Shown in pieces: positions 8,238 to 17,208 of a DNA stretch of 64,000 nt (its first letter is position 1; each line of letters opens with the position of its first letter). The translations under genes were made by a program, and so were the position numbers. The notes under the pieces are model-generated. The model made no database searches. It was not told the DNA's origin and saw nothing but the letters and a program-made list of their open reading frames with translations. The stretch is from Synechococcus sp. PCC 6312 (GTDB taxonomy: Bacteria; Cyanobacteriota; Cyanobacteriia; Thermosynechococcales; Thermosynechococcaceae): NCBI RefSeq assembly GCF_000316685.1, contig NC_019680.1, positions 3,481,407-3,545,406 of the forward strand, given 5' to 3'.

Positions 8238-8909
8238 CTAGCTCGTTTGATTCCGTTTTAGTTCTTGGTCAAGGAGTTGCCAATAGGTTTTCTCCAGGCC
8301 GGGGGTCATCACATTATCTTCAATGCCATAACCAAGGCTTGTCCAAGTGGTGGATAAGAGTGCGAGGACTTGTTGAATATGTCCCTCTCGGAGTAATTTT
8401 GGAATATCTGCCCCCCAGGCCTGGGTATCGGTTAACCAGCGATAGACCACTTGATCTTGATATTCAGGGGCAAAGTTGTAGTCAGACCAGAGCCAATTGG
8501 GAGGGACTGGGTGATAGTGGGCCGCTTTTTCATCCCAGGTGGAGGTTAAAAACTGATAGCGACCGGCCGCAGTGGTACATTGCCCTTGATTGGGGCCCCA
8601 CAGAATAGGTAAACACCGATCCGGGTGCTGGCTGAGGTCTTGGACATGATCGCCCCCATAGAGAAGGGTATAAGGACTAGGATCATTGGCTTCACTGACT
8701 GAAATGGTTCGCATCAAGGCCCGCACATAGGGATCTCCCCCCCGCATTGCCAAAGGGGCCACGTCCCCCGGTTGCCATTTTCGCCAAAAGGCCTGTACTC
8801 GCGTCCAATCCGGTTGGCCAGCAATCAGCACTCCCATAGCGATAATCACCAGGCCTGGCCAAAGTTTAAACAGCAACCATCCAGATCGCTTTTGTACAGA
8901 CAGTGACAT
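8238..8909 (-). CDS. Membrane-anchored lysozyme-like muramidase (GH24 / lambda-endolysin type)
   Basis: An N-terminal hydrophobic segment (LLFKLWPGLVIIAMGVLIAG, about residues 13-32) is followed by an exported domain. This domain matches phage lambda-endolysin-like folds: ALMRTISVSEANDPSPYTLLYGGDHVQDLSQHPD, then CTTAAGRYQFLTSTWDEKAAHY and a helical C-terminus. The glutamate in SEAND is the likely catalytic acid and the AAGRYQF turn is the hallmark. It probably cleaves peptidoglycan strands in the periplasm. The ATG at 8907-8909 is preferred; an in-frame GTG at 8948 would overlap the upstream SDR. Lack of holin or other phage genes argues for a housekeeping role. Confidence 0.78.
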   Translation of the reverse strand: MSLSVQKRSGWLLFKLWPGLVIIAMGVLIAGQPDWTRVQAFWRKWQPGDVAPLAMRGGDPYVRALMRTISVSEANDPSPYTLLYGGDHVQDLSQHPDRCLPILWGPNQGQCTTAAGRYQFLTSTWDEKAAHYHPVPPNWLWSDYNFAPEYQDQVVYRWLTDTQAWGADIPKLLREGHIQQVLALLSTTWTSLGYGIEDNVMTPGLEKTYWQLLDQELKRNQTS

Positions 8910-8925
8910 AGGTTGAATTATCCAG

Positions 8926-9582
8926 TTAAACCTGAGCAAACAGTTCACTCAAAGGGGCCACAACCGCATCAGGGCGAGTTACGACCTCTAAAACCTTATT
9001 GTGGGCTGACGGGGCAAACAGAGACTCAATGCAGATTTCAGCCACTTGGGCCCGGGGAATGCTGCCTTCAAAGAGGGTATCAGCTTTAGCAATCACAGGG
9101 GGCAGTTGAGTATTTTCTTCCTTCAGGCCACCCGGACGAACGATGGTGTAGGTCAAACCACTGGCCTGGAGATACTGTTCTGCCTGTTGTTTCCAATAGA
9201 GAATCAGCCAAAATAAATTCAGAGGATGAAAAAATTGGGAGACACAAAGGGACGAAACTAAGACAACGTGTTGAACCTGCTGTTGTTTGGCGACTTCGAC
9301 CAGGTTTTTGATGCCTTCATAGTCCACGAGGTAGGGTTCTAAGGGATTAAAGCTCGGAGTCGCCCCAGTCGCACAAATAATTCGGTCACAATCTCCAACC
9401 GCAGCAGCGAGGGTGGCCGGTTCTAAAACATTACCGACTCTAATTTCTGTCCCTGTGGGCAAAATTTTCTCAGCTTTGACCGCATCTCGCACTAGGGCCA
9501 CCACAGGAATCTGCCGTTGCTGGAGTTGTTCGACAATCCGACTACCTGTGCGACCTGTTGCTCCGACTACCAAAACCTTCAT
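8926..9582 (-). CDS. NAD(P)-binding SDR, NmrA/Tic62-like
   Basis: A 218-residue atypical SDR. The glycine loop VGATGRTGSRIVEQL (about 6-20) and the GNVLEPATLAAAV strand-helix mark the Rossmann fold. ICATGATPSFNPLEPYLVDYEGIKNLVEVAK and ASGLTYTIVRPGGLKEE fit the group of short NAD(P)H-binding epimerase-like proteins common in cyanobacteria and plastids (for example Tic62 N-terminal domain). It is 95 bases downstream of comF. Not the same subgroup as the SDR near 5 kb: this one is shorter and retains a VSSLCV serine site. Substrate unknown. Confidence 0.85.
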   Translation of the reverse strand: MKVLVVGATGRTGSRIVEQLQQRQIPVVALVRDAVKAEKILPTGTEIRVGNVLEPATLAAAVGDCDRIICATGATPSFNPLEPYLVDYEGIKNLVEVAKQQQVQHVVLVSSLCVSQFFHPLNLFWLILYWKQQAEQYLQASGLTYTIVRPGGLKEENTQLPPVIAKADTLFEGSIPRAQVAEICIESLFAPSAHNKVLEVVTRPDAVVAPLSELFAQV

Positions 9583-9677
9583 CGTTTTGCTTGCCCAGTG
9601 ATTGACTTCCCCATTCTGCCAAAGCTGACGGGTTTGAACAAGGAACTCCCAAGAACTGGCGACAAAATCCTGGCTAG

Positions 9678-10397
9678 CTAAAGATAATGTCTCGGCCGGG
9701 CTAGGCTCAGCACCGCCACACCATAGACGCGAATCCCAGCCCGATTGAGGGTTGCCTTAGCGGCTTGAATTGTTGAGCCACTTGTATAAATGTCATCTAA
9801 AAGTAAAACAAACTGGTTGCGTTGAATCCCACTCCCTAACGCGAAGGCATTTTTCATCATTTCTGCCCGTTGTTGATCGTTCAATTGGTGCATGGCTTCT
9901 GTGGCTTGACGGCGAATTAAACCATGGGGAGCTAAGGGTAAATTGGTATAGCGACAAAAGCTCTGGGCTACCAACTCGGCCTGGTTAAATCCACGCTCTT
10001 GTAACCGGTCTGGATGCAGGGGAATGGGGACAACAATTAAGGGGGGTAACTGCTTGAGTTTGAGATCTACCCAGGCCTGGCCGAGCCAAATTCCCAAGGG
10101 TTGCGCCATCCGCAGAGATTTATCGTATTTCAGCCTAAAAATAGCTTGTCTAAGGATTGGATTGTAATCTCCCCAGGCCAAGATGGGTAATGTGTTTTGA
10201 GTCTTATTCCAGATCGTTTGGGGAGTCGGAAGCTGAGCGGCCTGGATTTTTTGATAACAGGACTGGCATAAACCGTGAATTTGTCTTTGATTTTTCTTGC
10301 TTTTACCGCAAAAGGCACAGGGATACCGAGTAATTAGGCCAAGAAGTCCAGCCCCAAGATTTGTCAGCCAGGATTTTATCTGATTGAACCAGGTCAC
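9678..10397 (-). CDS. comF: ComF-family phosphoribosyltransferase-like protein
   Basis: A 239-residue protein of the ComF/GntX family, linked in other bacteria to natural DNA uptake. The N-terminal zinc-ribbon has two CxxC pairs (YPCAFCGKS and LCQSCYQ). The C-terminal type I phosphoribosyltransferase domain includes VVPIPLHPDRLQERGFNQAE and the PRPP-binding loop LLLDDIYTSGSTIQA. A double-psi linker (ILAWGDYNPILRQAIFRLKYD) lies between them. It lies 24 bases after trmD. Competence involvement is from family knowledge; the prepilin peptidase at 17.2 kb would be another part of such machinery. Confidence 0.92.
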   Translation of the reverse strand: MTWFNQIKSWLTNLGAGLLGLITRYPCAFCGKSKKNQRQIHGLCQSCYQKIQAAQLPTPQTIWNKTQNTLPILAWGDYNPILRQAIFRLKYDKSLRMAQPLGIWLGQAWVDLKLKQLPPLIVVPIPLHPDRLQERGFNQAELVAQSFCRYTNLPLAPHGLIRRQATEAMHQLNDQQRAEMMKNAFALGSGIQRNQFVLLLDDIYTSGSTIQAAKATLNRAGIRVYGVAVLSLARPRHYL

Positions 10398-10421
10398 TAG
10401 AGTTAAGGGCTTAAGTGAGTA

Positions 10422-11120
10422 TTACTGATTCTGCTGTTGTTGCCATTTTGCATATAAATCCGGTCGGCGGGCCTGGGTGCGTTGGAGTTGTTGTTGGGTG
10501 CGCCACTTTGTAATTTCTCCATGATGACCAGACAATAAAATATCGGGAACTGCTAAATCTCGAAATACAGCGGGGCGAGTGTAATGGGGATAGTCCAATA
10601 GGCCCGCACTAAAACTATCTTGCGCTAAGGATTCTGTTTTGCCCACCGTTCCTGGCAGTAAGCGAATCACCCCATTGAGGATTGTTAAGGCGGGAATTTC
10701 ACCACAGGTCAAGACAAAATCCCCCAGGGAAATCTCTTGGGTGACTAAATTTTCCACAACTCGCTCATCTACACCTTCATAATGTCCGCATAAAATCACT
10801 AATTGTTGATAGTTATTGGCCCAGGCCTGGAGATGGTCTTGCTTTAACGGCTCGCCTTGGGGGGTGACATAGATAATTGCGCGCGTCTGGCAGATGGGTA
10901 AGGATTCAACCGCAGCAAACAAGGGTTCCGGTTTTAAGACCATACCTACGCCGCCGCCGAAGGGTTCATCATCGACCTTATGGTGCTTATCAGTGGTAAA
11001 GTCGCGGGGATTGGTGAAATAAACTTCGGCAATCTGTTTTGCTAGGGCCTTGCCAATTAAACCGGATTGCAGCGGCGACTCGAAAAACTCAGGAAATAAG
11101 GTAATGACATCAAAGCGCAT
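10422..11120 (-). CDS. trmD: tRNA (guanine-N1-)-methyltransferase TrmD
   Basis: Methylates G37 of tRNAs reading CNN codons with S-adenosylmethionine, preventing frameshifts. The 232-residue sequence opens with MRFDVITLFPEFF. It contains DDEPFGGGVGMVLKPEPL, the trefoil-knot SAM site CGHYEGVDERV and ISLGDFVLTCGEIPALT, then LLDYPHYTRPAVF and the C-terminal helix WRTQQQLQRTQARRPDL. All these are TrmD hallmarks. It starts 33 bases after the prfB stop on the same strand, pairing two translation-fidelity genes. Confidence 0.97.
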   Translation of the reverse strand: MRFDVITLFPEFFESPLQSGLIGKALAKQIAEVYFTNPRDFTTDKHHKVDDEPFGGGVGMVLKPEPLFAAVESLPICQTRAIIYVTPQGEPLKQDHLQAWANNYQQLVILCGHYEGVDERVVENLVTQEISLGDFVLTCGEIPALTILNGVIRLLPGTVGKTESLAQDSFSAGLLDYPHYTRPAVFRDLAVPDILLSGHHGEITKWRTQQQLQRTQARRPDLYAKWQQQQNQ

Positions 11121-11153
11121 TGAAACCAGCCTGAATCGAATTAAAATAAGTCA

Positions 11154-12264
11154 TTAGCCGACCGGAATATCTTGACGTAAATAGGCTTGAATAAAGTTTT
11201 CTAACTCTCCATTCATGACATCAGTAATGGCCGTCGTTTCCAAATTTGTCCGTAAATCCTTAACCAGTTGATAGGGGTGAAACACATAGTTACGAATTTG
11301 ATTGCCCCAGGCCGCTTCAACCATATCTCCGCGAATATCGGCAATTTCCTTGGCTTTTTGCTCTTGGGCAATAATCAATAATTTGGCTTTGAGGATGGCC
11401 ATGGCCTTTTCTTTATTTTGCAGTTGCGATCGTTCTTGGGTACAGCGCACGGCCAGGCCTGTGGGAATGTGTAAAATCCGCACTGCTGTTTCTACCTTAT
11501 TAACGTTTTGGCCGCCTTTTCCTCCCGAACGTGTTGTCGTAATTTCTAAATCTTTATCGGGAATATCAAGGGTAACACTATGATCAATTTGGGGCATGAT
11601 CTCGACTCCGGCAAAACTGGTCTGACGCTTGCCATTGGCATTAAACGGCGAAATTCTAACTAAGCGATGGGTTCCTTTTTCCGAACGCAAATAACCATAG
11701 GCATAACGGCCGGAGATCTCCAACGTCGCTGATTTAATCCCTGCCTCATCCCCTTCTGACAGTTCTGCTAAATGGAGTTGATAGCCTTGCCGCTCGCCCC
11801 AACGGGTGTACATTCGCAACAGCATCTCCGCCCAGTCCTGCGCGTCTGTTCCCCCAGCCCCAGCATTGATGGTTAAAACCGCCCCATTTTTGTCATAGGG
11901 GCCACTTAACAGTTGCTCCAGTTCCCACCGATCCAGTTGCTGGCCAATATCCGTGAGTTGGGCCATGGCTTCCTGGTAGAGAGATTCATCAAACTCCAAC
12001 TCCAGAAGTTCCAAAGCTGTACACGCATCCCCCAGGCCGGCTTGCCATTTGTGCAGTTGCTCCAGTTGAAACTTGGCATCCGTTAAATCTTGAAGTGTTG
12101 CCTGGGCCTGGGTTTGATCATCCCAAAAGTCCGCTTGGGCCGCAATCTGTTCTAAGTCTTGAATTTTAGCAGTTAGGGCAGGGAGGTCAAAGATAGTCCT
12201 GGGCTTTTGCCAGGCACGAGGTGAGCCAATTTAGGTCTCGCTTGAGGATGGACAAATCTAACAT
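11154..12264 (-). CDS. prfB: Peptide chain release factor 2, made by programmed +1 frameshift
   Basis: RF2 recognises UGA and UAA stop codons and releases the finished peptide. The gene is split into two frames. A 25-codon zero frame starts at the ATG at 12262-12264 and ends in CTT TGA; the +1 frame continues from GAC at 12186-12188 to the stop at 11154. Joined, they give 369 residues, the normal RF2 length. The zero frame reads [13 protein letters not shown] and ends KAQDYL. The second frame carries the stop-recognition tripeptide SPF ([11 protein letters not shown]) and the catalytic GGQ ([11 protein letters not shown]). The ATG inside the long frame near 12014 is not the start. RF2 limits its own synthesis through this site. 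Confidence 0.95.
12186..12201 (-). promoter_or_regulatory. prfB programmed +1 frameshift site
   Basis: On the minus strand the sequence is CAGGACTATCTTTGAC. A Shine-Dalgarno-like AGGA lies a few bases before the slippery CTT, which is followed by the in-frame stop TGA and C. This matches the classical bacterial RF2 arrangement (AGG-rich element, TAT, CTT TGA C). When RF2 is scarce, the UGA is read slowly and the ribosome slips one base forward. Confidence 0.93.
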
Positions 12265-12919
12265 GAGCCGACTTAATCCCAATGGTTATACGTTATAGTA
12301 AGACTCTGATTTTAGCGTCTTGTGGATCCGAAAATGTCCAAATTGGACTGATCCAATCATTAAGTTGTCAGACATTCTTTCTCTCAATACCCCTAACAGA
12401 TAACCCTACCTGAGGCTTAATTCATCTCCTTCATGCTGATCATCTGTAAATTATGATGATTTTCTTGATAGGTTACTGCCAGTCGGTTCTTTGCAGAGTA
12501 GATATTTAAATATACCTCCAGGCCTTTTTGTATTCATGAGGAATCTCTACAAATCTGAACACCCGATCGGATATGCGATTATTTCAACTAGATAATATCC
12601 AAATCCAACTCATAACGGTTTATCAATCCTTTTGGGTCACTACAGTGAGTTGATCCTTCATTCATATCGTTTCATAACCACCACAAGCTCGCCAGATTTT
12701 AAGTTCTAACAGCCAAAATTGACTAGGTTCAGGGCGATGAGGTAGGCTCCCCAAGAGTATCTACGGATGGTTTGAGGATTTAACCTTTTTATACAGTTAC
12801 CATGAATCTAAAGCCGATAGTCCCAGGCCTGGCAAAAAATAACCGAGAAGGATGGTGAATCTGGCCTCAGGGATTAACGGTGATCGTTGCCGCTAGTTGA
12901 TCCCAATGATTAGAGCGTT
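12265..12919. other. Long intergenic region between prfB and a histidine kinase, no gene seen
   Basis: About 650 bases, divergent flanking genes, no convincing reading frame. Two short inverted repeats stand out: GTCCAAATTGGAC at 12336-12348 and TCACTACAGTGA at 12637-12648, both plausible regulator-binding sites. One CCAGGCCTGG copy lies at 12823. No tRNA-like or other known RNA fold was recognised. Confidence 0.45.
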
Positions 12920-15664
12920 ATGCAAGCCAAGGTTTTGCCCCACATTACCCAGTCCCTCACTTGTTTATGGTCATCCCAGGCCTGGCCTGAACCCCTCGAT
13001 ATTGCCTTAGATAACCTAGGAACTGCCTTGGATGTGGATCGAGTCCGCCTTTGGCAAGTCCAGCAAACCTCTGGATATTCCCATAATTGGCTCTCTTTAC
13101 TTGCAGCCTGGCCCAAATCTCCCCTAGAAGCATCTGCCTTAGCCTTGGTCAGCCCTTTAGCCAGTTTTAGTCATTGGTTAAGTCGTTTGCAGGCCGGTCA
13201 CAGTCTCCAGGCCAGGGTCGGGGAACTTTCAACCGCCGAGCAGCAGTGGTTTCAGGAATTGGGAATTGCTTCAGTTCTAGTCATGCCAGTCAACATAGGT
13301 GCGGGCCTGGGGGCCATTTTGACCTTAGAGTACACCCAGCAGGAATATTATTGGCCTGAAGAAACAGTTAACCTCCTCTATCACTTCACCCAACCCCTAG
13401 GAGTCGCCCTGCATTATCACCAGACCAAGCAACTGAGTTATGCCCCCCCCGCCCAACCCTATGATCAACGTCTCGTTCAACTGGCCCAGCGTAAGCCCCT
13501 CCACCACGGGAACTTAGAATTAGCCCTCCAGGATATTTCTCGCACCGCTGCCCAAACCCTTGAGGTGGAGCGTACCGGTATTTGGTTTTACAGCACCCAA
13601 CGGCAACAAGTCCGCTGCATCATTTTGTACCAATCCAGTCAAGACCAGTTTAGTCAGGGCTTGGAACTGGCAGCAGCAGATTATCCCGACTATTTCGCCG
13701 CACTCCAAGAACAGCGCACCATCGCCGCCCACCAGGCCGAGTTAGACCCACGCACCCACGAATTTGCCCCCCATTACTTACGCCCCCTCGGGATTACCTC
13801 TATGCTAGATGCCCCCATTTGGGTTGAGGGGGAGATGATTGGGGTCGTCTGTCATGAACATATTGGCCCCCCGCGGCAGTGGACGATTGGGGAACAGCAG
13901 TTTGCCGCAGCCATTGCCGATTTAGTCTCCTTAGCGATTGAATCCCGCGACCGTCACCAGGCCCTTGCGGATCTCCAAGCCAGCGAAGAACGGCTCCAAT
14001 GCTTTTTCCAGGCCACGACCGAAGCGGTAGTGTTTCACGAACATGGGCGAATTGTCGATCTTAACCAGGCCGCAGAGCGGATGTTTGGCTATTCGTCCCA
14101 GGAATTGATTGGCACCTCTGTTTTAGATTTGGCTGATGCAAGTTCCCGAGAGTTGATTCGTCAGCGTTTACAAGAACCCTCGGATCAACTGATTGAGGCA
14201 GTCGGGCGCAAGAAAACGGGTGAGACCTTTATTGGGGAACTCCAAGGACGGGCAATCCGGTATCAAGGGCGGGCAATGCGAGTAGTGAGTTTACGGGATA
14301 TTACCCAACGTAAGCAGGCAGAAATAGAGTTACGGCTGGCGGATCAACGGGAAAAACTATTAGGGGAAATTGCCCTCCGGATTCGCCAATCTCTTGAACT
14401 AGAGGATATTCTCAGCACCACCGTTTTAGAGGTTCGACAAAGCCTCCATGTGGATCGGGTCTTCATTGCCTATCTGGATGGAACTGCCCAACAGGCCCAA
14501 ACCGTAGCCGCAGCAATTTCCACCGAATGGCAGGCGGGAATTGAGGCGATTTTCCAAGACCCAGATTATTTACAGACCCTATTTTCCTTGGGTGATTGTC
14601 CCCAGGCCTGGACTTGTCAGACTGACCATGAACCAACCGCCCCTGTTTTGGCCCGCTATCACATCCAATCCACCCTGGCCGTCCCCATTCCTCAAACTGT
14701 TAATGTGCGCTATCCCACCCAGCATTTGCCCCCCAAAGTTGTCCTCGTGCTGCATCAATGCGCCGGGCCACGGGATTGGAAAATCTTTGAATGGCAACTC
14801 CTTGAACAATTGGCCACCCAAGTTGCGATTGCCTTACAGCAGGCCAGTCTTTATCAACAATTAGCTGCCCTCAACGCCAATTTGGAATATCAAGTCCAAG
14901 AACGCACCCAGCAACTGGAACAAAAAATGCTGGAACTCGCAGAACTCAATCGTCTCAAGGATGTCTTTCTCCATGCCGTCTCCCATGATTTACGCACCCC
15001 AGTCATGGGAACCCTGATGGTTTTGAATCACTTGCTCCCCGCCGATGAAACAACAGCCCCGGTCACTGTCCCCCGGCATATTTGGAGCCGCATGATTAGC
15101 AGTCACAATCGTCAACTCACCCTGATTGATTCCCTTTTGGATATTCATACCAGCGAAGATAACGGACTGTCTCTACAACAAATACCCCAGGCCCTGGATC
15201 AGTTAATTGAGAACACCTTGGCTGATTTAGTCTTACTTCTCGATAAAAATCAAACCCACTTGGATAATGCCGTTCCCACTGATTTACCCTTGATTTGGAT
15301 TGATCCGGGACAACTGCAACGAGTCTTTGAAAACTTAATCACCAATGCCCTCAAACATAATCCCCCCGGCCTAAAACTGTCTCTGCGGGCTCGGGTTGTT
15401 GAATCTGAAGCGACTTCCAGTCAGCCGATGGTTTTATGTACCGTCCAAGATAATGGCCTGGGAATTCACCCGGAACAACAAGAGCATCTTTTTGATTTGT
15501 ACTATCAAGGCAAGCAATCTCGACATTTACGGGGCATTGGCCTGGGACTCTATCTCTGTCGGCAAATTGTCCAGGCCCACGGGGGCGAGATTGGCGTGAT
15601 CAGTACACCGGATCAGGGGGCGACATTCTGGTTAACCTTACCCATTTATCAAGCTGCGAATTGA
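12920..15664 (+). CDS. Soluble multi-sensor histidine kinase (GAF-GAF-PAS-GAF-HisKA-HATPase)
   Basis: A 914-residue cytosolic sensor kinase with no membrane segment. Approximate domains are GAF at 20-170, GAF at 195-345, PAS at 355-470 (SEERLQCFFQATTEAVVF), GAF at 490-650, HisKA around His689 (VSHDLRTPV), and HATPase at about 790-910. The HATPase has an N-box (ENLITNALKHN), G1 (DNGLGIHP) and G2 (GIGLGLYLCRQ), all intact. A coiled stretch (ERTQQLEQKMLELAELNRLKD) links sensor and kinase. None of the GAF domains shows the conserved chromophore-binding Cys-His context of phytochromes. There is no receiver domain and no adjacent response regulator, so its partner is unknown. Confidence 0.9.
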   Translation: MQAKVLPHITQSLTCLWSSQAWPEPLDIALDNLGTALDVDRVRLWQVQQTSGYSHNWLSLLAAWPKSPLEASALALVSPLASFSHWLSRLQAGHSLQARVGELSTAEQQWFQELGIASVLVMPVNIGAGLGAILTLEYTQQEYYWPEETVNLLYHFTQPLGVALHYHQTKQLSYAPPAQPYDQRLVQLAQRKPLHHGNLELALQDISRTAAQTLEVERTGIWFYSTQRQQVRCIILYQSSQDQFSQGLELAAADYPDYFAALQEQRTIAAHQAELDPRTHEFAPHYLRPLGITSMLDAPIWVEGEMIGVVCHEHIGPPRQWTIGEQQFAAAIADLVSLAIESRDRHQALADLQASEERLQCFFQATTEAVVFHEHGRIVDLNQAAERMFGYSSQELIGTSVLDLADASSRELIRQRLQEPSDQLIEAVGRKKTGETFIGELQGRAIRYQGRAMRVVSLRDITQRKQAEIELRLADQREKLLGEIALRIRQSLELEDILSTTVLEVRQSLHVDRVFIAYLDGTAQQAQTVAAAISTEWQAGIEAIFQDPDYLQTLFSLGDCPQAWTCQTDHEPTAPVLARYHIQSTLAVPIPQTVNVRYPTQHLPPKVVLVLHQCAGPRDWKIFEWQLLEQLATQVAIALQQASLYQQLAALNANLEYQVQERTQQLEQKMLELAELNRLKDVFLHAVSHDLRTPVMGTLMVLNHLLPADETTAPVTVPRHIWSRMISSHNRQLTLIDSLLDIHTSEDNGLSLQQIPQALDQLIENTLADLVLLLDKNQTHLDNAVPTDLPLIWIDPGQLQRVFENLITNALKHNPPGLKLSLRARVVESEATSSQPMVLCTVQDNGLGIHPEQQEHLFDLYYQGKQSRHLRGIGLGLYLCRQIVQAHGGEIGVISTPDQGATFWLTLPIYQAAN

Positions 15665-15726
15665 CCAGGCCGGAAGTTGAATCATGTATTTTGGATATAA
15701 CCCCTTATGACTCTGGACGCTCGATT

Positions 15727-16056
15727 ATGCCTGAAGTCACCACCCAAACCGATTTAAGTCAAGTCCTCGCCATTCTCCAGACTATGCAGGGGACTCTCAA
15801 CGCCGTTCAAGCCGATATCAAGACGGTTCAAGCCGATTTGCAAGCTCTGACCCTAGAAGTGAAAGTCAATCAGGCCAAAACGGATGAGCGATTCAAAAGC
15901 ATTGAAGAAAAAGTAGATGCCCTCAAACAAGAAGTATCAGATTTGCGACTCCAACAACGAGCCACTGATAATCGGATTTTGACGTTTCTGTTTACGGCCT
16001 TTATTACCGCGGTGGGCTTATTAACCAAGGTGATATTTTTTGATCCTAAAGGGTAA
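15727..16056 (+). CDS. Small coiled-coil protein with C-terminal membrane anchor
   Basis: A 109-residue protein. Residues 10-90 are heptad-like with repeating short units (TLNAVQADIKTVQADLQALT, then RFKSIEEKVDALKQEVSDL). The last 25 residues form a membrane segment (ILTFLFTAFITAVGLLTKVIFF) with a short basic tail. The frame is open from a TTG at 15661 that overlaps the kinase stop, but the ATG at 15727 gives the sensible N-terminus. It may be co-transcribed with the upstream kinase. Similar tail-anchored coiled-coil proteins occur widely; function not known. Confidence 0.7.
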   Translation: MPEVTTQTDLSQVLAILQTMQGTLNAVQADIKTVQADLQALTLEVKVNQAKTDERFKSIEEKVDALKQEVSDLRLQQRATDNRILTFLFTAFITAVGLLTKVIFFDPKG

Positions 16057-16123
16057 CTAACAACTCCAGGCCGAGATATTTTAAGACTGGACTTAATTAT
16101 TCAATGACTCACGAGGTGTTTTG

Positions 16124-17179
16124 GTGCGGGCAGCAGTACTCTACGGACAACAGGATTTACGGCTAGAGACGATTGCAGATCCCACACCGGGGCCTGGGGA
16201 AGTGATTATTGCAGTCCAGGCGGCAACCACCTGTGGCACGGATCTAAAAGTTTGGCGGCGGGGTGGTCATGCCCGGATGTTAAAACCACCAATCTTATTT
16301 GGACATGAAGCAGCCGGAGAAATTGTCGCCTTAGGTGCTGGGGTATCGGATTGGCAAATTGGCCAGCGGATAGTTGCAAACAATTCTGCACCCTGTGGAG
16401 ACTGCTTCTATTGCCACCGCCATGAGTATTCTCTCTGTCAGAACTTGGAATTTAACAATGGTACCTATGCTGAATATTTGAAAATTCCCGCCCAGATTGT
16501 CGCCAAAAACCTCTTAGCCATTCCCGAACATTTACCCACTCCCATTGCGGCAATGACAGAACCCCTGGCCTGTGTTTTGCATGGTGTGGCCCGTTGTGGA
16601 TTTTCTGCAGATCAGGTCAAAGCTTGGCCCAACCCCCCCCAGGTCCTAGTGATTGGGGATGGCGCGATTGGCTTAATGTTTGTCGGTGTCTTAGCCCAGC
16701 AGGGAGCAACTGTGATTTTATCGGGGGGTTCACCGGCCCGCTTGGAGATTGGGCAGATTTTTGGAGCCACCACTATTCTTAACCATCGCCAAACCCCTGA
16801 CCTACCCGCCACAATTCAAGAACTTACCTCAGGCCTGGGCGCGGATATTGTCATTGAAGCCACGGGAGTCCCCTCGGTTTGGGAAACGGCGATTGCTTGC
16901 ACCAGGCCTGGGGGAACGGTTAATCTCTTTGGCGGTTGTCCTCGGGATACCCAAATTACGTTGAATACGGAGCAACTGCACTATGGCGAATTGACCCTGA
17001 AAGGCGTTTTTCACAACACTCCATCCTATGTGCGCCAGGCCTTGCAAGTTCTCTCTGAAAATGTCATTCCCTGGTCAAAACTGATTACCCGGATTGCCCC
17101 ATTAAGCGAACTAGAAGCCACGTTCCAGGCCATGCTCAATCGTCAAGTCATTAAGGCCGCCATTGACCCCAGAGCCTAA
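16124..17179 (+). CDS. Zinc-dependent medium-chain alcohol/polyol dehydrogenase
   Basis: A 351-residue MDR-superfamily dehydrogenase resembling sorbitol or threonine dehydrogenases. The catalytic zinc ligands are Cys in ATTCGTDLKVW and the GHEAAGEI histidine-glutamate. The structural zinc loop has four cysteines (APCGDCFYCHRHEYSLCQN). The nucleotide-binding domain shows VLVIGDGAIGLMFVGVLAQQG, and the following GGSPARLEIG lacks an obvious NADPH-type arginine cluster, so NAD is likely. A TTG at 16121 and GTG at 16124 are possible starts; GAGG lies 7 bases before the GTG, which is preferred. The substrate cannot be read from the sequence. Confidence 0.87.
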   Translation: MRAAVLYGQQDLRLETIADPTPGPGEVIIAVQAATTCGTDLKVWRRGGHARMLKPPILFGHEAAGEIVALGAGVSDWQIGQRIVANNSAPCGDCFYCHRHEYSLCQNLEFNNGTYAEYLKIPAQIVAKNLLAIPEHLPTPIAAMTEPLACVLHGVARCGFSADQVKAWPNPPQVLVIGDGAIGLMFVGVLAQQGATVILSGGSPARLEIGQIFGATTILNHRQTPDLPATIQELTSGLGADIVIEATGVPSVWETAIACTRPGGTVNLFGGCPRDTQITLNTEQLHYGELTLKGVFHNTPSYVRQALQVLSENVIPWSKLITRIAPLSELEATFQAMLNRQVIKAAIDPRA

Positions 17180-17208
17180 TTTAGCGCGGGTTAACTGCCC
17201 CCCTCACC

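Noticed and set aside
14541-14864. Second frame inside the multi-GAF kinase gene
   Set aside because: An out-of-frame shadow with no ribosome site; the kinase GAF domain explains the sequence.
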